Below, piece after piece: positions 1 through 10,814 of a stretch of 64,000 nucleotides of DNA (positions within the stretch are counted from its first letter, which is position 1; each line of letters opens with the position of its first letter). Under the pieces are notes generated by a model. The model did no database searches, was not told the origin of the DNA, and saw nothing but the letters and a program-made list of their open reading frames with translations. This DNA comes from Diphasiastrum complanatum (lineage: Eukaryota > Streptophyta > Lycopodiopsida > Lycopodiales > Lycopodiaceae): assembly GCA_029204225.1 (NCBI GenBank), contig CM055094.1, positions 27,390,107 to 27,454,106 on the forward strand, given 5' to 3'. The position numbers and the translations under genes are program-made.

Positions 1-60
1 ACAAGAGAGAGTCATTTCCTTTGTATTGTATCATCTTCCATTCTCATTTTAAGAAAACTC

Positions 61-249
<189 letters not shown>

Positions 250-311
250 ACGTTGGGATAGAATAGCTTTGGGTAGGCGCTCGAGCCCCCAAAGCCTTTC
301 TCAAACTAGGC

Positions 312-371
312 ATTCTCTCTCTCCCTCTCTCCACTCTCTTTCTCCTCTCTCTCCTCTCCCTCTCTCTTCTT
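312..371 (+). repeat. imperfect polypyrimidine (CT-rich) tract
   Basis: CT-rich sequence broken by CC and CA steps. It is followed by about 65 bp of unrecognised sequence up to the copia pol tail that begins near 438. Confidence 0.8.
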
Positions 372-437
372 GCTATGCAGGTGAAGGCGAGGTTGCCGCT
401 CCCAACGACGAACCCCTATGCTACACCGACAACACAA

Positions 438-1190
438 CAAACACTTTCAAAGTATTCATTCATCAAGCAAGAGAGTTGTAGATAGATCAAGCTAAATTTG
501 AGGAGTGTGAGAAATTGCCCAAAAATGGCAAATCTAGCTTGATTAAAACCATGTAAATTGTACATAGGTGGGTTCCACATTTGTGAATCCACATTGGCAT
601 GTGTGATGTGAGGTCAAAGTAGTTTAGATCTCATTCATAGGGTTATTTAGGCTTGTTTGGTCATAATTCCTAAATTATAGGGCCAAATTTCTTGAATCAT
701 GGAGGTGGTTGATCTATCTAGCCACCAACTTGTCAAAACTCTAGGGTTAGGTAAGATTGACATTTTAGGGCAAAAAGGGTCAATCAACTTTCTTATTACA
801 TGATGGATTTTCACCTCACTCTTGTGGAAGAAAGCCCTTTTGTACATACTATTCACCATTCCATAGTGAGGAGATAGTTTTTTGAGAGCACATTGGCAAT
901 CTTGAAGTTTCTACACATTTGTCTTGAGTTTTTATGATTGCTTTGGTATCTACACTTGATTACACTTAATCTTTGATAACATGCCATATTGGAGGGATTA
1001 CCACACATGTGTGGGTTCGAAATTCAATGTTTGATCAATGCTTTTGAATGCTCTTAATTGTGGGATCCAATATTACTTTTCTATATCAAGATCTTGTGAC
1101 TAGTTTTGCAATAGATAGGTGTATCAATCAATTAATCACTTGGAGCGTTATGTAGGTTCATTTATGGTCCTTAGTACTATACTTTTAACA
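438..1190 (+). mobile_element. copia 3' end: pol tail plus 3' LTR (family A relative)
   Basis: At 438-481 the reading frame ends in F-K-V-F-I-H-Q-A-R-E-L-stop, matching the pol tail of the complete family A element at about 3075-3115 (minus). A purine-rich stretch (about 490-505) leads into an LTR starting TGTGAGAAATTG at 506 and ending ACTTTTAACA at 1190. The LTR follows the family A LTR from end to end but is clearly diverged. The flanking pentamers (AGGAG, AGAAA) do not match well, so no target duplication is claimed. Everything upstream of the pol tail is missing, so this is a truncated old copy. Confidence 0.8.
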
Positions 1191-1954
1191 AGAAAAAGAC
1201 AAGAGCTTATCCTCCTCTACTCCTTCCAACATGTGTAGGAGTTATCTCTCTCCAAATGAAACAAATATTGAGAAACAAAAAGTCACTAAGAAAAAATGTT
1301 TTGCACCAACTACTAAGAAAACTCCTAAGATAACCCCTAAGGCCATCATCTCTAGATCCAAAACTAGATTTAAGATTATGGCAAAGAAGCAATAAAGTGT
1401 AGCCTCCCAAGAATCCAACAGAAAAATTGTTGAATGTACTCTTGTTTTACTTGGGGGGCACTCAATCCACTTGAGAGCTCTTCCAAGATTCCAAAAAATA
1501 ATAGAGCAAATTCATCAAACTAAAAAAAATAAGAGAATCAACAATAATTTTGAATATTGACCAATGTGACAAACCATTAGTTGACCTAGAAATTGGGGAT
1601 TGGCCAATGGAAGTTAGAAAACTCAATGAAAAATTGGTGATTGGCCACTGGAAGTTAGAGAACTCAATGAGACCCATGTACATAATCTTAAAATAGAAAG
1701 CAACGACCACAGATAGACTATTGTCACACATTTTGAAGTTTTAGTCAATATCAGAGACTATAATTCTGTAAATGATTTTGATTTCGATTTACTGATTTTC
1801 TATCATCTTTTTTGTACTCAGAAGCATACATAGTTGCAAGCCCAAAAAGATCCCTCTAGAGAGTATTCACACATGTCTATCTTCCAATGTATTGTTAGTT
1901 CCATAGCCTTGGCTGAATTAATTGTGGAGGAAGTCAAAATCCATATCTTGGATC
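1191..1954. other. no recognisable gene
   Basis: AT-rich sequence with only short chance ORFs. It contains a local direct repeat near 1577-1675 (GAAGTTAGAAAACTCAATGA and GAAGTTAGAGAACTCAATGA). It probably belongs to the decayed gypsy element whose recognisable coding begins just downstream. Confidence 0.5.
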
Positions 1955-2349
1955 ATAATATTGATCAAAATTATGAAAACATTATGTTATTATCTGCCAA
2001 AGATTCATTATATGGTGACATTATTGATTACCTTCAAAATTAAAATTATCAAGTTCTTTTTTATCTTGAACAAAAAACGGTATTCCAACATTAGGTTGCA
2101 CCGTATACAATACGGAATAACGTACTTTACAAAATGGGACCTGATGAAGAGCTTTATAGATGTCTAGAATCGATCGATAAACCGAAGGTCATTAGAGACA
2201 TGCATTCAGAAGATGCAGGTGGAAACTTTGCAGTAGTGAATATTGTAAAGAAGACCCTAAATGCCAAGTATTGGTGGCCAACGATGTACAAAGATGTTGC
2301 AGCATTTGTAAAAACCTGTGATCCATGCAAAGAGTTGGGAAACCAACCC
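1955..2349 (+). pseudogene. Ty3/gypsy pol: RNase H-integrase linker and integrase zinc-finger remnant
   Basis: The translated frames show the order expected between RNase H and integrase: a Y-G-D-I-I-D-Y-L-Q-N segment, a frameshift, then M-G-P-D-E-E-L-Y-R-C-L, M-H-S-E-D-A-G-G-N-F, K-Y-W-W-P-T-M and C-D-P-C. This is the HHCC module of a gypsy integrase. The second zinc-ligand His is replaced by Asn (GGNF where GGHF is usual). The reading is cut at 2350 by copia element A and resumes after 5703 in a different frame. It is a dead copy. Confidence 0.85.
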
Positions 2350-3079
2350 CTTCATGTGAAAGTACTGTACTTTAGGACCATAAATGGATCTACAAAAGAT
2401 CCACAAGAGTGATTGGATGCTTGCTTAACAATCTATCAAAAAACTAGACACAAAAAAGTTGATCTAGATTGGCAATTCGACAAACAACAAGCATTCACAA
2501 TCAAAAGCATTGATCAACATTGAAATCCGAGCCCACACGTGTGTACTACAGGCTGTAGTACGGCCTTCAACCTGAGAAACAAGTAAAAATTGATTTGGTT
2601 TCATTTGGATCACAAAAACTCAATGTACATAGTGAACTAGCTTGAGATTGCCAATGAGCTCCAAAAAATTTCTATCTTCTCACTATGGAGAGAGGGAATA
2701 CATAGCAAATTTGACTTCCTTCTTGAAGTTAGGTAGATTTCTAGCATGTAATAAGGAAGTTGACTCACTCTCTTTGACCTAAAATGAAACCCTAGCCTAG
2801 ATCCTAGAGTTATGCTTGGTAGGTAGCTAGTTGGTCAAATTTTCACCTTAAATTTAGGTGTAGGTCCTATAAAGTAGGGATGACCACCAAATAGACATGA
2901 CCAACTCTCTTGACTTGACCTAACCTATATTAGGAGTGGTTTGCCATGTGGCATCTTGGCATTACATGTGTGGAACCCAATTATACACAATATTTACAAA
3001 GTTCTACATGGTTTTTGATCAAGCAAGATTTGCCAATTTTTGACAATTCTTCACACTCCTCAAATTTAGCTTCATCTAT

Positions 3080-3540
3080 CTACAACTCTCTTGATAGATG
3101 AATGAATGCTTTTAGAAGTGTCTAAAAAATCCAGCTACAAACAAGGAACTTTTGAGACTCCAATAGAGAATGATGTCCATGAAGGATCTTTCACCACCTC
3201 TTAAAGGATCTCTTACAAGATGTTTCATAAATGTGTCATGTAGCACACTTAAAAAACTATACATCACGCCAAGCCATGGATTCCAAGGCATTTGGTGCAC
3301 TTGAAGATACATCAATTAAACTATTAAGTGCATACACAGTGTTGCCAAAGACTATTTGCCTTGCTTGATCCATATGATTGAGCCTATATGGCTCCATCTT
3401 GATACTCAAGATTCTTCTTGGAGTCCTCGGGTCTTGAGCTTGCTCTTCCACTTGACTTGACTCCAAACCATCAATGAACTGAATAAAGTGTTGATCCAAA
3501 GGTGCTTCTTCAAGTTTACAAATCTTCCACTCTTGAAAGA
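3080..3540 (-). pseudogene. copia family A pol remnants (integrase-RT linker, RT C-terminal piece, pol tail)
   Basis: Short pol pieces in several frames. One carries P-R-R-I-L-S-I-K and R-L-N-H-M-D-Q-A-R, then A-L-E-S-M-A-W-R-D, like the linker ahead of RT. Another has T-F-M-K-H-L-V-R-D-P-L and E-R-S-F-M-D-I-I-L-Y, like the C-terminal RT region (usually DTPME..VKDPI). The RT catalytic core between them is deleted. Confidence 0.65.
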
Positions 3541-4227
3541 TCACATTTCCAACATTGACAACTTCTTTGGTAGAAACAAGTAGATTCTACAATCTTTACT
3601 TGAAGAGAAAAACACTACCATTATTCTTATCATTGAAATAGGATAATATTTGGTCCTTACATTGTGAAGTTTTTCTATAGTTGGCAAAGTGTCTTGGATG
3701 GCAAAACTTTGGACCAAATTTGCAATGTCATCTCCTAGACCATTAAGGACAATTTGTACAAGCTCTCCATCATGAATCTTCTCTCCAATGGAAGCCAACT
3801 CCCTATTTAGAGACTTGATTCTAAGTACATAATCATGTGCACTCTCCTCACTTCTCTTCATGCTTTGCAAAATCTAATTTATAAGCATGAGTACTCTTGA
3901 AGTGTTACTAGATTCATAGATTGATTTTAAAGACTCCCAAGCCTCTTTAGCACTAGTACATGCTAATACTTCTCTCAACAAATCATTGCTCACATTCATC
4001 TTCACACAATGAAATGCAAGCCTAGATCTCTTCTTGTATCTAGCTAACTCCTGTGCACCTAGAGGTTCATCTTCATCTTCAATCAAGAACTCATAAAGGT
4101 CTTGGAGCACCAAGAGTGACTCCATCCTAACCTTCCAAATAGCATAATTTGTAGAATTCAATCTCTCACTAGCTTCTAGAAGGTATGCTCCAGTAGATCC
4201 CATCTTACTAGTGACTTCTACAAACAA
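3541..4227 (-). pseudogene. copia family A gag (frameshifted)
   Basis: This is a copia gag of the UBN2/retrotran_gag_2 type. Visible motifs are L-N-S-T-N-Y-A-I-W-K-V-R-M-E, S-A-K-E-A-W-E-S-L, then in another frame E-E-S-A-H-D-Y-V-L-R-I-K-S-L-N and L-V-Q-I-V-L-N-G-L. The frame breaks near 3870. After about 3660 the translation no longer looks like gag, and no CCHC knuckle follows. The likely start (ATG at 4227 or the in-frame one nine codons later) lies about 775 bp inside the 5' LTR. Confidence 0.85.
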
Positions 4228-5711
4228 GAAATAGATTTGATTGACTTGAAACTTACAAAGGTCTCACACTTGCAATGTTTCACTCAAATTTGATTTCTAA
4301 TCCAACAAATGGACTTATAATCACAGTTCTATCACTCCCTCACAAAGTTAGAATGAACATAAGATGAAGTGAAAACTACTTTCAAACAAATCTTGCCAAG
4401 AAATGGATTTGATTGTCTCTAGAAACTCACTAAGGTCTCTCTCTTGTAGTTTTTCACTCAAATTAGATTTCTAATCTAACAAATGGACTTATAATCTCAG
4501 TTCTAGCACTCCCTCACAAATTTGGAATGAAGATAAGATGATGTGAAATCTACTTACAGTCAAATCTTGCCAATTTTGGCTATTTTTGGACAAAAAACAT
4601 GACTTAATCTCTTCCTTCCTTCTTGGTGTACTTTCAAAACCTGTTTTTAACCTTAATAGGACTCAGCCTAGATTAATTAGATTCCATGAAACAAATTCAA
4701 ATCTAATCAATGGCATATGATCTTGGTAGATTATCCTAGGATTTCCACCAAAAATTACACCAACAGCTCACAAATCAAATTTATTTGGATCAAATGAATA
4801 CCATGCATTTAGTGCAGGTTTAGAGGTGCCCACACATGTGGATAGTACGGATTTGGACCCCTAACAAGTTTGGGATCAAATCTCCTCACCAAAATCAAGA
4901 TTCTAGCTTTCCCTCTCAATACTAGCTTTTAGCACCAAAACTTGCTGAAAATAGATTTGCATTAGATCAATGGCTTATGCTCTTGTACTTGCCTCTGATA
5001 CCATGTGAAAGTACTGTACTTAGGACCATAAATGGATCTACAAAATATCCACAAGAGTGATTGGATGCTTGCTTAACAATCTATCAAAAAACTAGACACA
5101 AAAAAGTTGATCTAGATTGGCAATTTGACAAACAACAAGCATTCACAATCAAAAGCATTGATCAACATTGAAATCCGATCCCACACGTGTGTAATACAGG
5201 CTGTAGTACGGCCTTCAACCTAAGAAACAAGTAAAAATTGATTTGGTTTCATTTGGATCACAAAAACTCAATGTACCTAGTGAACTAGCTTGAGATTGCC
5301 AATGAGCTCCAAAAATTTTCTATCTTCTCACTATGGAGAGAGGGAATACATAGAAAATTCGACTTCCTTCTTGAAGTTAGGTGGATTTCCAGCATGTAAT
5401 AAGGAAGTTAACTCACTCTCCTTGACCTAAAATGAAACCCTAGCCTAGATCCTAGAGTTATGCTTGGTAGGTAGCTAGTTGGTCAAATTTTCACCTTAAA
5501 CTTAGGTGTAGGTCCTATAAAGTAGGGATGACCACCAAATAGACATGACCAACTCTCTTGACTTGACCTAACCTATATTAGGAGTGGGTTTCCACGTGGC
5601 AACTTGGCATTACGTGTGTGGAACCCAATTATACACAATATTTACAAAGTTCTACATGGTTTTTAATCAAGCTAGATTTGCCAATTTTTGGCAATTCTTC
5701 ACACTTCAATG

Positions 5712-6615
5712 TACTGGCCACTCATGCCGATACTTCCACTTGCACCATTTAAAAAATGGGGCATTGACTTTGTTGGTCCGATAAAGCCTATCACTCACTA
5801 TACTAAAAGAAGTTATGTCCTTGTAGCAACTGACTATGTGACAAAGATGGTCGAGGTGGAAGCAACAAAAAGGAATGATGCAAAAACTGTTGCAGAGTTT
5901 CTATTTCAAAACATAATAACTCGTTATGGCTGTCCATTGGAGTTAGTAAGAGATAGAGGTACACATTTCTTAAATGATACAATACGCCTGCTTACAAAGC
6001 ACTTTATGATTAAGCACCAAAAAACAACTCCATACAACCCAAAGCCTAATGGCCTGATTGAACGAGTCAATGGTATTTTATGAAAAAATTTAGACAAGAT
6101 CACCACAGCGCATGCATCTGATTGGGACTAGAAATTATCATCTGTCCTATGGGCATATAGGAATATCGAAAAGGTGACTACAAAACAAACTCCATTTTAT
6201 TTAACTTATGGCATGCACCCGATATTGTCGATAGAGTTTGAGGTACCGACATATCGTGTACAAGTTGAAACTAGGTTTGATGAGGGCAATCGAGCTTAGA
6301 CGAAAGGTTCAGAGCAATTGGAAATCTTGAAGAGAGTCGTAAACAAGCATTGATCGATACGACAAAGATCCAATTAAGCCAAAAGAAAGCCTTTGATACT
6401 ACGATAAGGAAAGTCGTTTTGTGCAAGGGAGACTTTGCTCTTTTGTATATGATAATTGTCATATCAAGTTTCCTGGAAAGTTACATACTCGTTGGATGGG
6501 TCCGTACAAAGTAGTTGAAATCTTTGATAATGGATCCCTTCAGCTAGCGAATTTACAAGGAAATTTGCAGCCAACAAGAGTAAATGGATCTTGCGTAGAT
6601 AAATATTATGGGTAA
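5712..6615 (+). pseudogene. Ty3/gypsy integrase core and C-terminal domain
   Basis: Continuation of the gypsy pol interrupted by element A. The core begins P-L-A-P-F-K-K-W-G-I-D-F-V-G-P. It keeps the catalytic triad as D (V-A-T-D-Y-V-T-K), D (V-R-D-R-G-T-H-F) and E (G-L-I-E-R-V-N), with exactly 35 residues between the second D and the E. The frame stops at 6083 and carries another stop near 6131 (TGG to TAG type). The C-terminal domain reappears at 6421-6615 with F-P-G-K-L-H-T-R-W-M-G-P-Y-K-V. The catalytic residues survive but the gene is broken. Confidence 0.9.
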
Positions 6616-7064
6616 ATGTTTTTATTTTTTCTTTTTTTTTTTTATCCACTCATCCATTATATGTTTGTTATACCCTAATCGTTCTTTCATAACATTGACC
6701 GATACATTGGATAAACTATAACCAATTGTTCATTATTATTTTTTACCAAGCTTTTGGTATCTTAAGAGAATATTCCATAGTACCAAATAGCTAAGCCTAT
6801 TTATGTTATAATTATTACTCCGTTTATACGTTGAGTCCTTAGTTATTGCATGACGGTGAACGTCTTTTCTGTTGACAAGTGTTCCCCTAAAACCATGTGC
6901 CACTTTATTGCTGATTTTTAGACCATTTTGCTATTTACTCTGAGTTCCACGTCATTTTGCATTTACCTCATCATTGTTCACAATCAAGCTTTCAAGTTTT
7001 ATGCTTGTATACTTGCTCTAATGTGCTACTTGTCTCTCTTATGATCAATTGCTACTAACTTGCG
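6616..7064. other. no gene seen
   Basis: AT-rich sequence after the gypsy integrase, with a poly-T run at 6635-6651. It is probably the untranslated 3' part of that element. Confidence 0.5.
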
Positions 7065-7373
7065 ATGGCAGCGGTACCAGCTAATGTGAATTGGAAGGTC
7101 CGTAGCATATTGAACTCGGAGGAATTCCAGATGCTTGTGAAAAGATGCAGACTTGGCTACATCTTGGCTGTTGATCCATCATCTGTGCTTATTCATGGAA
7201 CTGTAGCTCCAGCTCTATCCAGGGAATTAGACAAAGGTTTGTTCGAGAAACATAGGAGCAGTCTTGGAGTAATCAAGCTATCATGCTTTGAGAGAGAGCT
7301 GAAGAAACAAAACGTTTCAATTGCCAAAGCTTTGCTAGCTTTCCACTCTGATTTTGATACAAAAGACACATGA
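7065..7373 (+). CDS. hypothetical 102-aa ORF
   Basis: An open frame starting M-A-A-V-P-A-N-V-N-W and ending F-D-T-K-D-T. It is mixed charged and hydrophobic, with no signal peptide, membrane segment or motif I recognise. It lies about 450 bp after the gypsy integrase tail on the same strand, so it may be a remnant of an extra ORF of that element. It could also be chance. Confidence 0.25.
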   Translation: MAAVPANVNWKVRSILNSEEFQMLVKRCRLGYILAVDPSSVLIHGTVAPALSRELDKGLFEKHRSSLGVIKLSCFERELKKQNVSIAKALLAFHSDFDTKDT

Positions 7374-8590
7374 AACAAAAAAAAAATGTTCGTGAACAAT
7401 TTTGCGACACACGACACAAAATTGTTTCGTGACACAAAATCATTCATGCTTCACAAAGGACCAAGAAGATCAATCAAGTACCATGGAGTACAAATATTTG
7501 ATCTGATATCGTGACATTAGCATAAGTACTTTAGGACGTGGCTAATCTGCCACTCTTGTAATCCATGATTAGTTATAGATGTTTAATCTTTCTGATCAGG
7601 GAAGTTACACGACGTGACACAAAAAAGTTCGCGAACTATATAATTTCTGTTTTTGATGCATAAAACTGTAAGATGAAAATATACAGAATATATGTCCACT
7701 TGTGAGCGAGACAATTTTGTAAGAGGATCAGCAGATCCAGAAGTTCGCTTGTAAGTGAGACACTACTCGTGGGAGAATTGTATTTCTCTCACGCCAATGC
7801 ACTGTGTGGATCTGTCACACAATGCTTGAAATCAAAAGATCAATAGATAATATTGTAGCTGTTATGCGCATATTATTATGAATGATATGATCTCGAATGA
7901 ATATTTGTCTGCTACTATTCGTGTATCTCATTTACTTGTTTATTCAATTTCTCACATTGGTTTAATCTTGTTGAATGCTATATTAATCTATAACGTAGAT
8001 CAGCAGTGTCTGTCTACATTTGGGAGGATTGTAGGAATGATATAGCCGGCAGTGACCAGCAATCATATTTGAATTCCACATGAACTGATTTTGTTCGGGA
8101 ATGTTTTTGCTTTGTGTTTTGTTTTGTTTTGCTTCGCGATCACTTGGCTTTCAGCATAAATCAATTTCAGAGATCATTCAAGTTTCGTTTCGCTTCGTTT
8201 TGTTTCATCTAATTTTGTTTCATTTCGTTTCATTTTATTTTGTTTTTATGCTCATTAATTTGGGTCTTTAGAATTGGTTGATAGTAAATAACAAAATTAA
8301 GAACTTTGTTAAAAAGCCCATAACTCACTCATGATCACATATATGATTTTCAAAACATCTAAGCAACAAATTATCAAAAATCTCTTTTGCATGCAAAGCT
8401 TCGTTACAAAGCCTGATTGATCTTTTTCACGAGTTCTTCTCGTTTCGTTACAGAGCTTATTTGATCTTTTCGCGAATTCTTCTCAAGCAAAAATTATTTG
8501 TGATCAGAACAGTTTCGCGAATCGTTCAAGAGACTCTCATCAGTTCGTCACTAGAATTTTACTGGAATTTCAATTTACATTTTCCATCAG
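7374..8590. other. noncoding; possible gypsy polypurine tract/LTR start and GTTTC-rich stretch
   Basis: Contains short inverted motifs around 7390-7440 (TTCGTGAACAATTTTG and CAAAATTGTTTCGTGACA). TGGGAGGAT at 8021-8029 is directly followed by TGTAGGAATGATA, which looks like a polypurine tract and LTR start. No matching LTR end was found. From about 8100 to 8246 the sequence is a degenerate (GTTTC/GTTTT)n run. Confidence 0.35.
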
Positions 8591-8614
8591 AATCAGCATC
8601 GACAATACCTTGTA

Positions 8615-9130
8615 GTGTTGTTCAAATGGAGGCACCATCAAGGTGGATGCTACCAAATGGAAGCAGCTGCAAGTATCTTTGCAAAAAACATTCAAGGCTG
8701 AGCTTCTCCAACCATTGTATGAGGAGAAGAATAGGTTTGAAGATGAATCGATTGATTTGAAGGAACTGTCGGAGACTGCATGCACGGGTGTGATTCACAC
8801 GTAGAAAATTTGTAAGTCCTAAAAAATATTGACAGTTTGTTGGCAGAGATTGCAACCTACAGAAAGAAAAAGCAGGTGGACTCAGGTGTTCTTGATAGTT
8901 CACAAGTTTTCAGTTGCTTTGGTGTGGAAGACCACGGGAAATTTCGCAACGTTGTGGCTGAGAACGATCGACTAAAGAGGGAACTGGAGTCACTGCAGAC
9001 TCAAATAAGAGATGCCACCTATGCAAAAGAGATAGAAGTTGAGGCAGATCCAGTCAATATCCAAAAGCCCAAACGAACTCGTGCGACCAAATCCAAGAAA
9101 TCAGATAAGATACTTGCACGCGAATTCAAA
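8615..9130 (+). pseudogene. unrecognised decayed protein-coding region with coiled coil
   Basis: Between 8615 and 8800 one frame reads like coding sequence (W-K-Q-L-Q-V-S-L-Q-K-T-F-K, then Y-E-E-K-N-R-F-E-D-E-S). From 8837 another frame gives L-A-E-I-A-T-Y-R-K-K-K-Q, a heptad-like E-N-D-R-L-K-R-E-L-E-S-L, and a basic stretch K-P-K-R-T-R-A-T-K-S-K-K resembling a nuclear localisation signal. I do not recognise the family. The frame changes and stops mark it as decayed or interrupted by an intron. Confidence 0.4.
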
Positions 9131-9466
9131 ATTTTTATTGAAAAAGTTTGTGTTTGGCTGCCACTCCAATTTAACTATGAGTTGCAATGGCGTGTGGATT
9201 GTTCCTTTTTGCCAGGTCTAATGGGTTTTACTTGGGCCGACTGCGAAGCCCCCTAGGAGAAAACATAATTTTTGAGTCTGTAGAATAATCTCACTATCGA
9301 GCAGAAGGGATGCCTATGCTAGGCAATTTTGCAGGGCAAAATTTTTGTAATTCCTTTCGAAAGTTTAGAGTTATATGTAGGATGTACATTCTTGTATGCA
9401 TTAGAGTGTATAAAGCCAAAAGAAATGGAATGTTGTGATTACAATCTAGGCCAAGTTGATTACTAG

Positions 9467-9889
9467 AAAAAGCATTCTCAATTTGATCTATATCGACCGA
9501 ACGAAGCATCAGATTTTGCAAAGTTCGACAGAGACAATTTATTACAAGATGTCAATGTCACATATCCGGAGCTCTGAGAGCTGTATGCAGACTGGCAAGC
9601 TAGTTACCATGTGCACTACAAGAATGTTGCATGTGCCATCAGGGACAGAAGAGCAAACAAAGACCACAAGAGGTTTGTTACTTATTCGGTAATACATTTT
9701 GGAACACTTGCTGGCCATGTCCTGTCGGCAATGCAAAGCCTCTATTTGGATGGTTCTTTCATCTTGATAAATGTTGAGGTGCTAAAGAATGTTACACTCA
9801 ATAAGGACATGCCCGAAGACTTTGTCGTTGCAGCTACTGTGTATAATAGAACATTTTTAATGACATGTTTTGCTGATCTAAGTGGGTAG
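9467..9889 (+). pseudogene. unrecognised protein-coding remnant
   Basis: A frame that is open from about 9467 except for one TGA near 9579. It reads Q-F-D-L-Y-R-P-N-E-A-S, then A-C-A-I-R-D-R-R-A-N-K, V-I-H-F-G-T-L-A-G-H, and ends T-C-F-A-D-L-S-G-stop. Composition and length look protein-coding, but I recognise no family. It may be a later part of the coiled-coil region upstream. Confidence 0.35.
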
Positions 9890-10104
9890 GGCACCCAACC
9901 TGGTTGGACACTTTTTGTTTGACTCATATCTTGCTTGTTTGATACAAAAACTTAGAAAAAAACTTGCCAATTTTGTCTATTTGAGATCTAGACAATTTTT
10001 TGTGGTCATAGCCACATAGTTTCATGCAATCCAATTGTATTTGAGTCATTTGTGGATGTTTTAGAGTGCTTTTGTGTAGTTGAGTCAATGTTACCCAAAC
10101 TTTG
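9890..10104. other. no feature seen
   Basis: Short AT-rich spacer before the family C LTR fragment. Confidence 0.5.
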
Positions 10105-10632
10105 TGTCAGAAATAGAATAGATAATGTAACAACGGAAACTTCCTACTTCCAATGCATGACTACGCCTATCAAAAATTGAACGAAATAGTAGTGATGAAA
10201 ATCATGTTCGATCTTTCGCAACTAACCTTGAAATTTCTAGATACTAAGTGATTACATAGCCAAACATAAAGTATTGAATTCTCAAACAATTTCTATCAAC
10301 TACAAAAGCAATACAGGACATATACTGAACGCAATAAGAAATAGTATTGATTCAGGAAAAACAAAATCAGATGCCAATGAGCGCAAAACAATAGCAAATA
10401 GAAACCACACACTCTAAGCTATCTCTGAGTAACTGAGAATAAGTCTGATAATAAGCAGCTCTAGTGATAAGCAATAGCGCAATAGCAACTCTAAATAAAT
10501 CTCTAAAACTAAACTAGAATGCTCAAGAGAGTTCAAGCTTGAAAGCTTGATAGAAAGCTAACTACAATGCTTTTTTATTGTGAACAATCTGCTTGATAAG
10601 AGCGCATGAAGCGTTGTGTAATAACACTGCAT
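10105..10632 (-). mobile_element. copia family C LTR fragment (3' part of the LTR)
   Basis: Closely matches 14099-14560, the 5' LTR of the family C element (TGTCAGAAATAG against TGTCGGAAATAG, running to GCGCATGAAGCG). Only the LTR's terminal part in minus orientation is present. At about 10632 it changes abruptly to the interior of family B copy B1. It is probably what remains of the 3' LTR of the family C element whose gag lies at 13.1-13.8 kb. Confidence 0.8.
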
Positions 10633-10814
10633 GAAGGAGGTGGTTCTTCTACATTCTTTTGTTATGATTCCAAGAAAGTCATTTTTCCAGCAAGGGGATC
10701 ACATGTCTTCATAAAGAGAGTAGATCAAATGGTTCTATCAAGAGACTTAGTGAGGGAGTTAGTATCAAGTCAAGAAGAAGAGAAGTATGTGAAGAGTTCA
10801 AAGTAGGATGTACT

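Larger units (their letters stand above)
2355..5703 (-). mobile_element. copia family A element, internally deleted, with both LTRs and target-site duplication
   Basis: Two LTRs flank a shortened interior: 3' LTR at 2355-3055 and 5' LTR at 5004-5703, both starting TGTGAAG and ending TTTCACA on the minus strand. The LTRs differ at roughly 25 positions by eye. The primer-binding site TGGTATCAGAGGC lies at 5003-4991 and a purine-rich tract next to the 3' LTR near 3056-3070. The five bases CTTCA occur at both flanks (2350-2354 and 5704-5708). The interior is only about 1.95 kb: gag plus short pol pieces. Protease, integrase and the RT core are absent, so it could only have moved in trans. It sits inside a gypsy integrase. 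Confidence 0.93.

Noticed and set aside
506-1190. Solo LTR
   Set aside because: The pol tail and purine-rich stretch precede it, so it is the 3' end of a truncated element and not a solo LTR.
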